A DNA stretch of 35,960 nt from Syntrophorhabdales bacterium (GCA_035541455.1 DATKNH010000101.1:1-35960); one strand, 5' to 3'; positions 17,005 through 25,284 are shown, counted from the first letter of the stretch. Numbers and translations: made by a program. The notes: generated from the letters alone by a model not told the origin.

Positions 17005-17139
17005 CGGATTGGATGAGATCTCGGGCCGCTGGACAAAAGCAACCTTATGGAAGGGGCTGCCCTGGGATGCCTGGACGCAGGCAAAGGATCGGGAGCGGGT
17101 GCCGGAGCGCTGGCGGCAATGATTTAAGCGGTGAGCCCG

Positions 17140-17547
17140 TTATATTGGCAGGCCGCTGTACTCCTGGGGCGCCTCTTTGAAGTTGAACGCCTTGTCAACC
17201 ATGTGCAGCAGGTCTTCAATTGCCAGCGACTTAACAGCAATGTCCGTGATACCAGCCGCTTGGGCCACGGCCGTCAGGTCGCTGTCCTGGCAGCCGGTGT
17301 AAAGGAGTATAGGCATACCGGGACGAAGGCTGGTCAGCTTTTCTGCGACCTCTGTGCCCTTCAGGTCCGGCATTTCCTGGTCCAGTATAACGAGGTCAAA
17401 GGCGCAGGGACTTGTGGCAAAAGCCCGCAAGGCTTCCTGGCCGTTCCGAACTGTTCTCACCTCATAGCCGCAGTGCTCCAGAGATAATTTCGTTATGCCT
17501 CCCAAGGTGAGGTCATCATCTGCAAACAGGATCCGCTTCTTCTCCAG
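17140..17547 (-). CDS. Single-domain response regulator with a non-ATG start or a frameshifted N-terminus
   Basis: The product is one receiver domain of about 135 residues: KRILFADDDL acidic pocket, phospho-acceptor Asp in LVILDQEMPD, Thr in LLYTGCQDS and Lys in IAVKSLA. The first in-frame TTG (17505) would cut off the DDD pocket, so the true start must be upstream. In this frame there is no ATG, GTG or TTG before a stop codon; the best candidate is CTG at 17547 with GGAGGAG ten bases ahead. An ATG at 17566 lies in another frame and would need a +1 shift to join. I list the CTG version. The last residues (EAPQEYSGLPI) follow helix 5 directly. It resembles the receiver at the end of the hybrid kinase at 19129-21396. 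Confidence 0.72.
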   Translation of the reverse strand: MEKKRILFADDDLTLGGITKLSLEHCGYEVRTVRNGQEALRAFATSPCAFDLVILDQEMPDLKGTEVAEKLTSLRPGMPILLYTGCQDSDLTAVAQAAGITDIAVKSLAIEDLLHMVDKAFNFKEAPQEYSGLPI

Positions 17548-17642
17548 GTACGTTGGTCTCCTCCATTCTCATGTAGTTCGGGACCGCCGCTCTATCGATC
17601 CTCTGTTTGATTGACCAATGTTGTATGAAAGCTTATCTTCTA

Positions 17643-17672
17643 TTAATGTATATTAACGTATATTATAATGTC
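17643..17672. promoter_or_regulatory. Tandem 10-bp AT-rich repeats, possible operator
   Basis: TTAATGTATA (17643-17652) and TTAACGTATA (17653-17662) are direct neighbours, followed by a weaker third unit (17663-17672). The 10-bp period puts the units on one face of the helix. They lie just upstream of the promoter of the helix-turn-helix gene and are candidates for autoregulation. A related pair occurs at 18082-18101. Confidence 0.4.
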
Positions 17673-17694
17673 AAGAAGTTTTTTAAAACAATAA

Positions 17695-17724
17695 TTGACA
17701 ATAATAGAAACTCTATACTATAAT
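17695..17724 (+). promoter_or_regulatory. Consensus sigma-70 promoter of the helix-turn-helix gene
   Basis: Both hexamers are perfect: TTGACA (17695-17700) and TATAAT (17719-17724), with an 18-bp spacer. Seven bases separate the -10 from ATG 17732, so the transcript should begin at or one base before the start codon. This predicts a leaderless mRNA. Confidence 0.75.
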
Positions 17725-17731
17725 TCAATCT

Positions 17732-17920
17732 ATGGACAAGCTGTACACGGTAAGTGAAACAGCTCAGCTCCTCCATATATCCCGTGGCAATCTCTACCGC
17801 CTCGTTTCAGAAGGCAAGCTGACGCCACTTAAGCTGGGCAAAAGAACTCTTTTCTCAGAACAGGAGTTGGAAGCCTTCATCGAAGATCTTAAGAAGGCCC
17901 GCCGGAGCAACAACCCGTAG
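17732..17920 (+). CDS. Small helix-turn-helix DNA-binding protein (excisionase/MerR-like fold)
   Basis: The 62-residue protein is a single winged helix of the excisionase-family type: YTVSETAQLLHISRGNLYRLVSEGKLTPLKLGKRTLFSEQELEAFIEDL, with a helix-turn-helix at about 6-26 and the wing near GKRTLF. Such proteins read short AT-rich repeats and either bend DNA for recombination or act as small transcription regulators. There is no integrase, phage or conjugation gene nearby, so a regulator is more likely than a true Xis. No Shine-Dalgarno precedes ATG 17732, in line with the leaderless transcript predicted from the promoter. The gene sits in an AT-rich island unlike its surroundings, with phased 10-bp repeats on both sides. 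Confidence 0.85.
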   Translation: MDKLYTVSETAQLLHISRGNLYRLVSEGKLTPLKLGKRTLFSEQELEAFIEDLKKARRSNNP

Positions 17921-18293
17921 ACGTTTCGCGCAAAGTGTCTTTAGATTTAGTCACTTGAGTGTAATCAGTGGGAATTTGTCTGAAGTATCTCGATACCGGA
18001 GAGTCTTGGAGCGGATAGTGACTGCAAGTGCGGGTGCTCCTGAAAATGTTTCCGCTAGATTATAATATGTAATAAAAATATATGATACGTAATGATACTA
18101 TAAGAGGTAAGTAGCAGGTGACGGCGTATCTAGTTGTGAGAACAAAACGCAAGATGCAGTTACCAAAAAGTAAAAACCATAATTATTCATAACATATCCT
18201 ATAATATCATATTATTAATTATGTTGAGTTATGGAATAGGCGGAGGATTTGAGACCTTGCCTTAGGACCGAAAGCTTCCCTCTTTATTCTTTT
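17921..18293. other. AT-rich intergenic island with a second phased 10-bp repeat
   Basis: This stretch holds no convincing gene. From 18058 to 18235 it is strongly AT-rich, and it contains ATGATACGTA (18082-18091) directly followed by ATGATACTAT (18092-18101), again a 10-bp period and similar in composition to the repeats before the helix-turn-helix gene. A 24-codon GTG frame at 18118-18192, preceded by AAGAGG, is too short to support. The region may be a binding array for the protein encoded at 17732-17920. Confidence 0.35.
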
Positions 18294-18482
18294 TTATTCT
18301 TTGTCAGAGACCAGCACGCCAGCGATGGCATACTCGTGCTTGGCCATCTCGTGAATGATGATGCGGACTGTGTCCGGTTTCACGCCGAGGCTCTTGACCA
18401 CCGCCTCCGTGACGTCCGCGACGAACTTTCTTTTCTGATCCACTGTTCTTCCCTCAAGAATATTCACCTGGATGATGGGCAC
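18294..18482 (-). CDS. 4-oxalocrotonate tautomerase family protein
   Basis: The 62-residue product matches the 4-oxalocrotonate tautomerase family, small beta-alpha-beta subunits that form hexamers and use an N-terminal proline as catalytic base. After removal of Met the chain begins PIIQVNILEGR, with Pro1, Arg11 and Arg39 (VRIIIHEM) in the canonical positions; the aromatic residue of the active site is Tyr50 instead of Phe50. Enzymes of this family ketonise 2-hydroxymuconate-type dienols, but many relatives have other or unknown substrates. The start is GTG 18482 with AAAGGAGG four bases upstream. No aromatic meta-cleavage genes are nearby, so the substrate is open. Confidence 0.88.
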   Translation of the reverse strand: MPIIQVNILEGRTVDQKRKFVADVTEAVVKSLGVKPDTVRIIIHEMAKHEYAIAGVLVSDKE

Positions 18483-18592
18483 TGGTCCTCCTTTAAGCGT
18501 TCTAACAAGATGTCAGCTCGACCAGGCACGAAACCGTACTGAGCCTCTTCATTTGCAGCCTGCTCAGCAGGTTCGCCCCGTCTGCTGTTCGT

Positions 18593-18904
18593 TTACTTCT
18601 CTGGTTCCTCCAGCGGTTTAAAATCTCGTATGTAGTATTGGCGATGCCAATCCCAGTCGTAAAGTGCGTTGTCCTTGAGATAGTACCTCTTGACCCACCT
18701 TTTGTCGAAGACCGAATCATCCCTGACGTAGTACTGGATCTGCCAATCCAGGCTGTAGATCACATTATCTTTGAGGTAATACCGCACATGCCAGTTGAGA
18801 TCGTACAAGGCCTTCAGCGGCACGGTCTGAGCAGCCGCGGAGATTACCAGAAGCAGAACAAGAAGGCCTGCTAACCCCATCCGGCTATACCGTAAAGGTG
18901 TCAT
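18593..18904 (-). CDS. Secreted small protein of four 16-residue aromatic repeats
   Basis: The 103-residue precursor has a signal peptide (about 1-25, LLVLLLVISAAA) followed by four tandem 16-residue repeats at 33-48, 49-64, 65-80 and 81-96. The pattern is [LIV]-[YF]-[DS]-x-x-W-x-x-[RQ]-Y-Y-[LVI]-[KR]-D-x-x, and the Trp, Tyr-Tyr and Asp are invariant in all four. The short tail is acidic and ends in Lys. I do not recognise the family. The regular aromatic/charged alternation suggests a beta-hairpin or solenoid stack, perhaps binding a surface polymer. The frame reaches 18958, but ATG 18904 has GGAGG at the right distance. It is divergent from the hybrid kinase gene. Confidence 0.75.
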   Translation of the reverse strand: MTPLRYSRMGLAGLLVLLLVISAAAQTVPLKALYDLNWHVRYYLKDNVIYSLDWQIQYYVRDDSVFDKRWVKRYYLKDNALYDWDWHRQYYIRDFKPLEEPEK

Positions 18905-19051
18905 AGTTAACTTCCTCCTTCCAACTGAGTGATGTGCACCCCCAAGATCAGAGACCACGTGTTACTATCATAAGGCAAGCTGCGCTGATTTACTACATAT
19001 TTAGAATGGACCCGCCCCGGGAGGGGGAATCGTTCGCTTATTCGGTTACTG

Positions 19052-19080
19052 TTTACAGATCAGACAAATTGTCTTATCTT
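19052..19080 (+). promoter_or_regulatory. Probable promoter of the hybrid histidine kinase gene
   Basis: TTTACA (19052-19057) and TATCTT (19075-19080) are spaced by 17 bp. Transcription would begin near 19087, which is downstream of the first in-frame ATG (18934) and argues for the later start at 19129. Confidence 0.45.
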
Positions 19081-19128
19081 TGTAGGGGTGGCGCAGCGTC
19101 CGGATCGGACGCATCTCAGGTGCGACGG

Positions 19129-21396
19129 ATGGGTAGCGGGAAGAACCTGATAGAGCGGAAGCGGAGGATTGGGGCGACAGAGAAGAAGGCTGAATCTTCC
19201 GGCGGACGGCCGCGCAATAAAGTTGGGCTCAGGCAGAAGAGAGACCCGCTGGCGGAACGGGTGCGCAAGCTGCTTTCGGGACCGGCCAAGCTACCAGATG
19301 AGGAAGGATCCAAGGATTTCGATGCTTATCAGATTGAATTGAAATTGCAGCACGAAGCGTTGCGTGTGGCGGATAAGACGATCCGTGAGGCGCAGGCCAG
19401 GTATGCCGATCTTTACGACTTCGCACCTGTAGGTTACTTTACTTTTGACCGTGGCGGTTTTGTTAAAGAGGCGAACCTCACGGCCGCCGCCCTTTTGGGC
19501 TTTGATGTCGATTTCCTGATAGCCAAACCGTTTACAACGTTAATTACACCGTTCTACGTAGATATATTCCGTCTGGACCTTGAGAACGTTTTCCAAAAAG
19601 GCTCAAACCGAGTTTCAGAACTAGAGATCAGGAGAAAGAACGGAACCACCTTTTTTGCCTCCATGGCCAGTGTACCGGTACGGAACGCGACCGGGATAGT
19701 TGAGTGCAGGTCTGCCATAATAGATGTGACCGAGCACAAGGAGATAGAGCGGGCGCTCGCAAAAAGTGAAGAAAGGTTGAAGCTCGCGCTGGAAGCGTCA
19801 GGACAGGCTGTCTGGGATTGGAATCTCGTAACAGGGGTCGTCGAATGGTCGGAGAAAGCAAAGACGCTATTCGGCTTCGAGCCGAATGCCGATGTTGCGT
19901 ACAACCAGTTTCTTGAAAGGGTGCATTCCGACGATCGGGACAGAATGCGCAGCGGTGTATTACGGGCACTCGAAGAAAAGGAAGAATACAATGGCGAGGC
20001 AAGAGTCGTCTGGCCTGACGGGGCCGCTCGCTGGCTGACCGCAAAAGGGCGTTTTTTTTATGATGAGAGCGGCAAACCGCTCCGTATGGTGGGTGTCGCA
20101 AGCGATATTACCGATCGCAAGTTGATGGAGGCTGCACTGCGTGAGGCGCGTGACGGATTGGAGTTGAGGGTTCAGGAACGCACAGCGCAGTTGAGTACGG
20201 CGTATGAGGTTTTACGGGCCGAGATGCAAGAACGTCAGCGAGTCGAGCATCAACTTCGGGAATCCCAGAAAATGGAGGCCATCGGAACGCTCGCGGGCGG
20301 CATAGCTCATGATTTCAACAACATCCTTGCGGCTATTATAGGCTTTACCGAAATGGTGATAGACGACGTCTCGGACAGGACGGACGTGCAACAGAAAATG
20401 GAGCAGGTGCTCAAGGCAGGTTTGAGGGGAAGGGAACTTGTCAGGCAGATACTCACCTTCAGCCGCAAATCCAAGGCGGAGTACAGAGTGTTGACCCTGG
20501 GCCCGCTGATCAGGGAAACCTTCAGGCTGCTCAGGGCATCGCTGCCGACAAGCATCAGCATGAGCCTTAATCTTGAAGCCGACCAGGATTCAGTCTATGC
20601 CGATCCCTCCCAGATTCAGCAGGTACTGATGAATCTCTGCACGAACGCATCCTACGCGATGCGTGAGACCGGAGGGAAACTTGAGATCTCGCTCGGACAT
20701 GTCACGCTGGGCCCCGATGATCCCTCGCCTGAACCAGACACTTCACCGGGAGAGTATGTAGTGCTCTCAGTGAGGGATACGGGGACAGGCATGAGTGAAG
20801 CTGTCAAGGAGCACATATTCGAGCCCTTCTTTACCACCAGGCCCCGCAAACAGGCTTCAGGCCTCGGTCTGTCCGTGGTTTATGGCATAGTCAAGAGTCA
20901 TAAAGGCAGCATTATGGTTCTCAGCCAGCCCGGCAAAGGTTCTGTGTTCAGGGTATTTCTCCCTAAGGCTGACCTGGGTGAATCGACCGAAGAGGAAACG
21001 TCAAGGCAGCCTCTGCGCGAAAAGAGGAGAATTCTTTTTGTCGATGACGAAGAGATAGTCGCGGAGATGGGTCGCTTCATGCTGGGACGGATTGGTTATG
21101 ACGTGGTTGTGCATACCGACAGCGGCGAAGCCCTGCGCTCCTTTACGGAGCGCCCTGGTGAATTTGATCTGGTGATTACAGACCAGACTATGCCCAAGAT
21201 GACTGGTGTGGTGCTTGCCGAAAAACTTCTGCAGATACGTCCGGACATTCCGATCATACTGTGCACCGGATACAGCGATCTCGTCTCCGACGAAACAGCC
21301 AGGGCAAAAGGCATTAAGCAACTGGTGATGAAACCACTTGCGAGAAAAGAGATGGCGGAATTAATACAAAAGGTCCTCCCGGACGCTCACACCTGA
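19129..21396 (+). CDS. Hybrid histidine kinase (PAS-PAS-HisKA-HATPase-receiver)
   Basis: The roughly 755-residue kinase has no membrane helix and should be cytoplasmic. After a basic N-terminus come a PAS domain (about 88-205, with YDFAPVGYFTFDRGG), a second PAS of the PAS_3 type with PAC tail (about 215-330, AVWDWNLVTGVVEWSEKAK) and a coiled coil. The HisKA box is GTLAGGIAHDFNNI with phospho-acceptor His394. The HATPase_c domain follows (N-box MNLCTNASYAM, G-box DTGTGMSEAVKEHIFEPFFTT, GLGLSVVYGIV), then a C-terminal receiver with Asp685 in VITDQTMPK. The frame is open from 18934, but no ribosome site supports that ATG, and the promoter at 19052-19080 would exclude it. The receiver may pass phosphate on through a phosphotransfer protein not found here. 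Confidence 0.9.
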   Translation: MGSGKNLIERKRRIGATEKKAESSGGRPRNKVGLRQKRDPLAERVRKLLSGPAKLPDEEGSKDFDAYQIELKLQHEALRVADKTIREAQARYADLYDFAPVGYFTFDRGGFVKEANLTAAALLGFDVDFLIAKPFTTLITPFYVDIFRLDLENVFQKGSNRVSELEIRRKNGTTFFASMASVPVRNATGIVECRSAIIDVTEHKEIERALAKSEERLKLALEASGQAVWDWNLVTGVVEWSEKAKTLFGFEPNADVAYNQFLERVHSDDRDRMRSGVLRALEEKEEYNGEARVVWPDGAARWLTAKGRFFYDESGKPLRMVGVASDITDRKLMEAALREARDGLELRVQERTAQLSTAYEVLRAEMQERQRVEHQLRESQKMEAIGTLAGGIAHDFNNILAAIIGFTEMVIDDVSDRTDVQQKMEQVLKAGLRGRELVRQILTFSRKSKAEYRVLTLGPLIRETFRLLRASLPTSISMSLNLEADQDSVYADPSQIQQVLMNLCTNASYAMRETGGKLEISLGHVTLGPDDPSPEPDTSPGEYVVLSVRDTGTGMSEAVKEHIFEPFFTTRPRKQASGLGLSVVYGIVKSHKGSIMVLSQPGKGSVFRVFLPKADLGESTEEETSRQPLREKRRILFVDDEEIVAEMGRFMLGRIGYDVVVHTDSGEALRSFTERPGEFDLVITDQTMPKMTGVVLAEKLLQIRPDIPIILCTGYSDLVSDETARAKGIKQLVMKPLARKEMAELIQKVLPDAHT

Positions 21397-21572
21397 ACTT
21401 TGCTTTCCCGTTTGTTTGATTGACCTCACCGACCTTACCCCTTGCCCCATTCTCTTTCTAGCGAAACCAATCATCCCTATGATATATAGTTACCGCACAG
21501 GACATCCGCATGGATTGCGGGTGAGGCGACCCAATCTGTGACGTGATAATGAACACGTAGCACGCTATTGAC

Positions 21573-23285
21573 ATGGTGAATGAAGCGAATCGACTGAATA
21601 GACGGGAACAATCGAAGCAACAGAAGAAACAAGGCGCACGTTCGCTCCGGACGCACTTTTTTCTCCTGATTGCTACGATCCTACCCCTCTTTGCGCTTGG
21701 TCTTTCAAACCACGGACTCTGGACTGCCGACGAACCGCGCGTCGCTGAAATCAGCAGGGAGATGGCTCTATCGGGAGACTGGGCGGTTCCCACCCTCAAT
21801 AAGAAGCCTTTTCTGGAAGAGCCTCCTCTCTACTACGCCTCAGTTGCCTCTGTGTTTAGGGTGTTCGGAGCCGCCTCCGACAGAATAGCGCGCATCCCGT
21901 CAGCCCTCTTTGCCCTGGGAGGAGTTGCCGCTCTTTTCTTTCTGGCCTCGATGCTTTTCGGCCCGAGGGTTGGATTTCTGTCGGGGTTTGTTCTTGCGAC
22001 ATGCGGCGAATATTTCCGGGTGGCGCACTGGCTTTTGGTGGACAGTGCGCTTACCTGTTTTGTGATCACCGCCATGGCCTTTTTTATGGCAGCATACCGG
22101 ACCAGCAACGGACGGAAGAGAATTCTTTTCTATGTGGCCTGCTACATCTCGTGCACGCTCGCCTTTTACTCGAAGGGGTTCATCGGCATTGCCATTCCGG
22201 GGCTTGCAGTGCTTGCCTTTATCATTCTTGACAGGAATTTCAGAGAAGCGCTCAGGATGCAGTTATGGCTCGGTGCGCTCGTATTCGTGCTCATGGCAGC
22301 ACCATGGTTTGCAGCGCTCTGGTACGGGGGCGGTTCGGAACACCTCAGGGTCTATCTCGTGTACAATCACCTCCAGCGATTTCTCCCCGGTGGCTCATCC
22401 GGCCATCATCAGCCGTTCTATTACTACCTCACCCAGTTCCCCGCAGGCTTTCTCCCCTGGAGCATTTTGCTCGTGTCGGTCATCTATTTCTGTGTTGCGA
22501 GAAGGCACAGAGCACCGACCTCACAGCAAAAAGGCCTCCTCTTCGCGGAATGCTGGTTTATTACCGGATTCCTCTTTTTCAGTCTCGCGTCAACCAAAAG
22601 GGTGCTCTATCTCATGCCGATCTTCGCTCCGGCTGCGATGCTGACAGCCTCGTATATCGAGACGACCCTGGGATCGCGGACTCTCAGCCGGATAGAAAGG
22701 GTCTTTCTCTGGATCTTTGGCTGCATTCTTCTCGTGATCGGACTGAGCTGCGTGCCGACCTACCTTTACGCGGCAAGGCTCTATGCCATAGGGACATCCT
22801 TGAAGCTGCTCTTTGCTGTAATCGTGGCAGCGGTTATCACGGTGCTGTTCTCTCTTTTTTCACTCTGCTATCTTGCCAGGCGCAGGACAGGTCACTTCTG
22901 GATCTATTCGAGCGCGGCGATATATACCTACTTGATAGTGGCGCTGGTCATCGCTGTACCGTTGCTGGACCGCTACAAGAGCTTGGTGCCCTTCTGCCAG
23001 CAGGTAAAGAGAGTAGTAGCGACGGATGCGATGCTTTACGCGTACCAACCGGACGAGACGCTGCGGGGAGCCTTGCCGTTCTACACGGGGTATCATCCGA
23101 AAGAGATGGAAGATCTGAAGGATCTCGAAAATCTAGCTTCAAGCAGGAGCCAGGTCTTTGTCGCGATCAGGGACAGCCATGGCCGATTGGAAAAGGAGCT
23201 GCTTTCCACGGGCAGGTTCACGGTCTTGAGCCGCTACGACATGGGGCCCGATCGTTCCCTGGTGCTGCTCGCCAACAAGAAATAG
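21573..23285 (+). CDS. Glycosyltransferase family 39 / ArnT-like integral membrane protein
   Basis: The 570-residue protein has about 11-12 membrane helices and the GT39/ArnT fold. Near the N-terminus LWTADEPRVAEISREMALSG carries the acidic Asp-Glu pair expected of the catalytic periplasmic loop, followed by NKKPFLEEPPLYY. Members transfer a sugar from a polyprenyl-phosphate donor to lipid A, other glycolipids or proteins on the outer face of the inner membrane; the acceptor cannot be told here. A C-terminal soluble domain (about 460-570) follows the helices. ATG 21573 has no clear Shine-Dalgarno. The last base of its TAG stop is the first base of a heptamer array. Confidence 0.88.
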   Translation: MVNEANRLNRREQSKQQKKQGARSLRTHFFLLIATILPLFALGLSNHGLWTADEPRVAEISREMALSGDWAVPTLNKKPFLEEPPLYYASVASVFRVFGAASDRIARIPSALFALGGVAALFFLASMLFGPRVGFLSGFVLATCGEYFRVAHWLLVDSALTCFVITAMAFFMAAYRTSNGRKRILFYVACYISCTLAFYSKGFIGIAIPGLAVLAFIILDRNFREALRMQLWLGALVFVLMAAPWFAALWYGGGSEHLRVYLVYNHLQRFLPGGSSGHHQPFYYYLTQFPAGFLPWSILLVSVIYFCVARRHRAPTSQQKGLLFAECWFITGFLFFSLASTKRVLYLMPIFAPAAMLTASYIETTLGSRTLSRIERVFLWIFGCILLVIGLSCVPTYLYAARLYAIGTSLKLLFAVIVAAVITVLFSLFSLCYLARRRTGHFWIYSSAAIYTYLIVALVIAVPLLDRYKSLVPFCQQVKRVVATDAMLYAYQPDETLRGALPFYTGYHPKEMEDLKDLENLASSRSQVFVAIRDSHGRLEKELLSTGRFTVLSRYDMGPDRSLVLLANKK

Positions 23286-23373
23286 CTAACGGCTAAAGGA
23301 TAACGGCTCGCGGATTCAAACCTTTATCCTTGGGCCTTTTGCCTTTAGCCGGTTTCCCTTTTAGCCGTTAGCC
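23285..23373. repeat. Heptamer arrays (GCTAACG type) spanning two convergent stop codons, site C
   Basis: Five phased units of GCTAACG type run from 23285 (the G of the upstream TAG stop) to 23319. A complementary array of units ending in CC (TTTATCC, TTTTGCC, TTTAGCC and so on) runs from about 23316 to 23373 with two one-base slips. It includes the TAA stop of htpG at 23368-23370. The arms pair to form a long hairpin between the two convergent genes, so it may double as a bidirectional terminator. Confidence 0.78.
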
Positions 23374-25284
23374 CTTTTGCTCGCCTTCGTCGGTTCCCTT
23401 CAGCATCAGCCGGGCAACTGTTCTGGCCAGCGCCACCGGATCCTTGGGCTTGGAACCTTCGAGCAGCAGGGCCTGATCATAAAGGAGGCCGATGTATTCA
23501 TCGAGAAGAGGGCTCTTCTTATCCTTTTCAAAGATACTGTTCATCATTTCGAGGAGCGGGTGGTCCGGATTTACCTCGAGAATCCTCTTCCCTCCGGGAA
23601 CCTCCTGCCCCATGGCCCTGAGTATCTTTTCCGTCTGCGGGTCAAGATCGCCCGTATCGGTCACCAGGCAGCATGGCGAATCCTTGAGCCTTCCGGAAAA
23701 ACGCACGTCTTTCACATCGTCCTTGAGTCTCTCTTTGATGACGTCCAGGAGCTTCGTGTATTTCTTTCTTGAAGTTGCTTTGTCTGTGGAATCGCTTTTC
23801 AGATCGATGTCGCCGCGGCTCACTGATTTCAAATGCTTGCCTTTGTATTCAAGGCCGCCCATCACCACATCATCGATCTCGTCCAGCATGATGAGCACTT
23901 CGTAATCTTTATCCCGGAAAGCTTCCAGATAGGGGCTCCTGAGCGCCTCGTCCAGAGAAGAGCCCGTAATATAATAGATCTCCTTCTGATCTTCCTTCAT
24001 GTTTTCCGCGTACTTCTGGAAGGTCGTATACGAGTCCTTCTCTGTCTTTGTCGATGGCAGAAGGAGAAGGTCGGCAATGGGCTCCCTCTTTGCGAAGTCA
24101 AAATAGACGCCCTCTTTCAGGATCCGCCCGAATTCCTTGTAAAACTTGAGATACGTTTCGTAGTCCTTCTCCTTCATCTCGGCCAGCGTGTCGAGCACCT
24201 TTTTTGTCACATTGGTCTTGATGATTTCCACCTGGCGGTTCTGCTGCAGCAGCTCTCGCGAAACATTGAGGGGCAGATCCGACGAGTCGATGACACCTTT
24301 GACGAACCTCAGGTAAACCGGGATAAGCGCCTCGCAGTTTTCCATAATCTGCACCCGGTTGACGTAGAGCATGGGCCCTATTTTGTAATCGCGGTACAGG
24401 ATATTGAAGGGCGCGTGTGAGGGTATGTAGAGGAGCGCGCTGAACTCTGATGTGCCTTCGGCCCTGTAGTGAATGACGGTGAGCGGGTCCCCGAAATCGT
24501 GAGAGACATGACGAAAGAACTCGTTGTACTCCTCCTTGGTGACTTCTGATTTATCCCGTAGCCACAGCGCCTTCCGGGAATTGAGCGTCTGCTCTTCCTT
24601 CACTTTCACCGTTTTGGTCTTGTCGATAGTGCTCGGTTTGTCCCGCTCGACTTCCATGACGATGGGATGCTCGATGAAGTCGGAATACCTGGAGACTACG
24701 TCCCTGATCTCCCATTCGTTGAGATAGGTCTTGTCTTCATCTCTCAAATAGAGCGTGACGTCGGTTCCCTTTGTCGCTTTATCTACATCTTCCACACTGA
24801 AAGAGCCTTCGCCTTTCGATTCCCATTTCACGCCCGGTGTACCTTTTTGCCCTGCGCGCCGCGATGTCACAACAATCCTGTCGGCTACCATGAAGGACGC
24901 GTAGAAGCCCACGCCAAACTGGCCTATGAGGTCAGGGTTGTCCTTGAGGTTCTTCTCCTTGAGCGCCTTGAGAAACTCTTTTGTGCCAGACCGGGCAATG
25001 GTGCCTAGTGCTTCGACAGCCTCTTTTTTTGTCATGCCTATGCCGTTGTCACTCACGGTGAGCGTGCCCGCGTCTTTATCGGCCGATATTCTGATTTTCC
25101 AGTCCCCGTCATCTTCCTGGACATCTTTGTTGGTAAGGGATTCGTAGCGCGCCCGGTCGATCGCATCCGACGCGTTGGAAATCAGCTCCCTCAAGAAAAC
25201 CTCTTTATGCGAATAGAGGGAGTGAATGACCAGGTTGAGTAGTTCTCTTGCTTCTGCCTTGAATTCCAGTGTCTGCGAACTCAT
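23368..25284 (-). CDS. htpG: Chaperone protein HtpG (bacterial Hsp90)
   Basis: The 638-residue ATP-dependent chaperone remodels client proteins in the cytoplasm as a dimer. The N-terminal GHKL ATPase domain shows LRELISNASDAIDRARYES, VSDNGIGMTKKE and GQFGVGFYASFMVADR. The middle domain contains VIDSSDLPLNVSREL with the catalytic-loop Arg, and the C-terminal dimerisation domain ends at DEGEQKG. Length is normal (624 in E. coli). ATG 25284 is preceded by GGAGGAA. The final codons and stop lie within a heptamer array, so the last few residues may have been replaced by repeat sequence. It is transcribed from a promoter at 25332-25360. Confidence 0.97.
   Translation of the reverse strand: MSSQTLEFKAEARELLNLVIHSLYSHKEVFLRELISNASDAIDRARYESLTNKDVQEDDGDWKIRISADKDAGTLTVSDNGIGMTKKEAVEALGTIARSGTKEFLKALKEKNLKDNPDLIGQFGVGFYASFMVADRIVVTSRRAGQKGTPGVKWESKGEGSFSVEDVDKATKGTDVTLYLRDEDKTYLNEWEIRDVVSRYSDFIEHPIVMEVERDKPSTIDKTKTVKVKEEQTLNSRKALWLRDKSEVTKEEYNEFFRHVSHDFGDPLTVIHYRAEGTSEFSALLYIPSHAPFNILYRDYKIGPMLYVNRVQIMENCEALIPVYLRFVKGVIDSSDLPLNVSRELLQQNRQVEIIKTNVTKKVLDTLAEMKEKDYETYLKFYKEFGRILKEGVYFDFAKREPIADLLLLPSTKTEKDSYTTFQKYAENMKEDQKEIYYITGSSLDEALRSPYLEAFRDKDYEVLIMLDEIDDVVMGGLEYKGKHLKSVSRGDIDLKSDSTDKATSRKKYTKLLDVIKERLKDDVKDVRFSGRLKDSPCCLVTDTGDLDPQTEKILRAMGQEVPGGKRILEVNPDHPLLEMMNSIFEKDKKSPLLDEYIGLLYDQALLLEGSKPKDPVALARTVARLMLKGTDEGEQKG

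Noticed and set aside
17732-17920. Excisionase as a sign of a prophage or integrative element
   Set aside because: No integrase, structural phage gene, conjugation gene or attachment repeat is found; the gene stands alone.
18118-18192. 24-codon GTG frame in the AT-rich island
   Set aside because: It is too short and has only a weak ribosome site; chance cannot be excluded.
22265-23296. 343-codon plus-strand frame
   Set aside because: It lies in a second frame inside the GT39 glycosyltransferase gene, which has clear membrane helices and motifs; the alternative product looks like random Arg/Ser-rich sequence.
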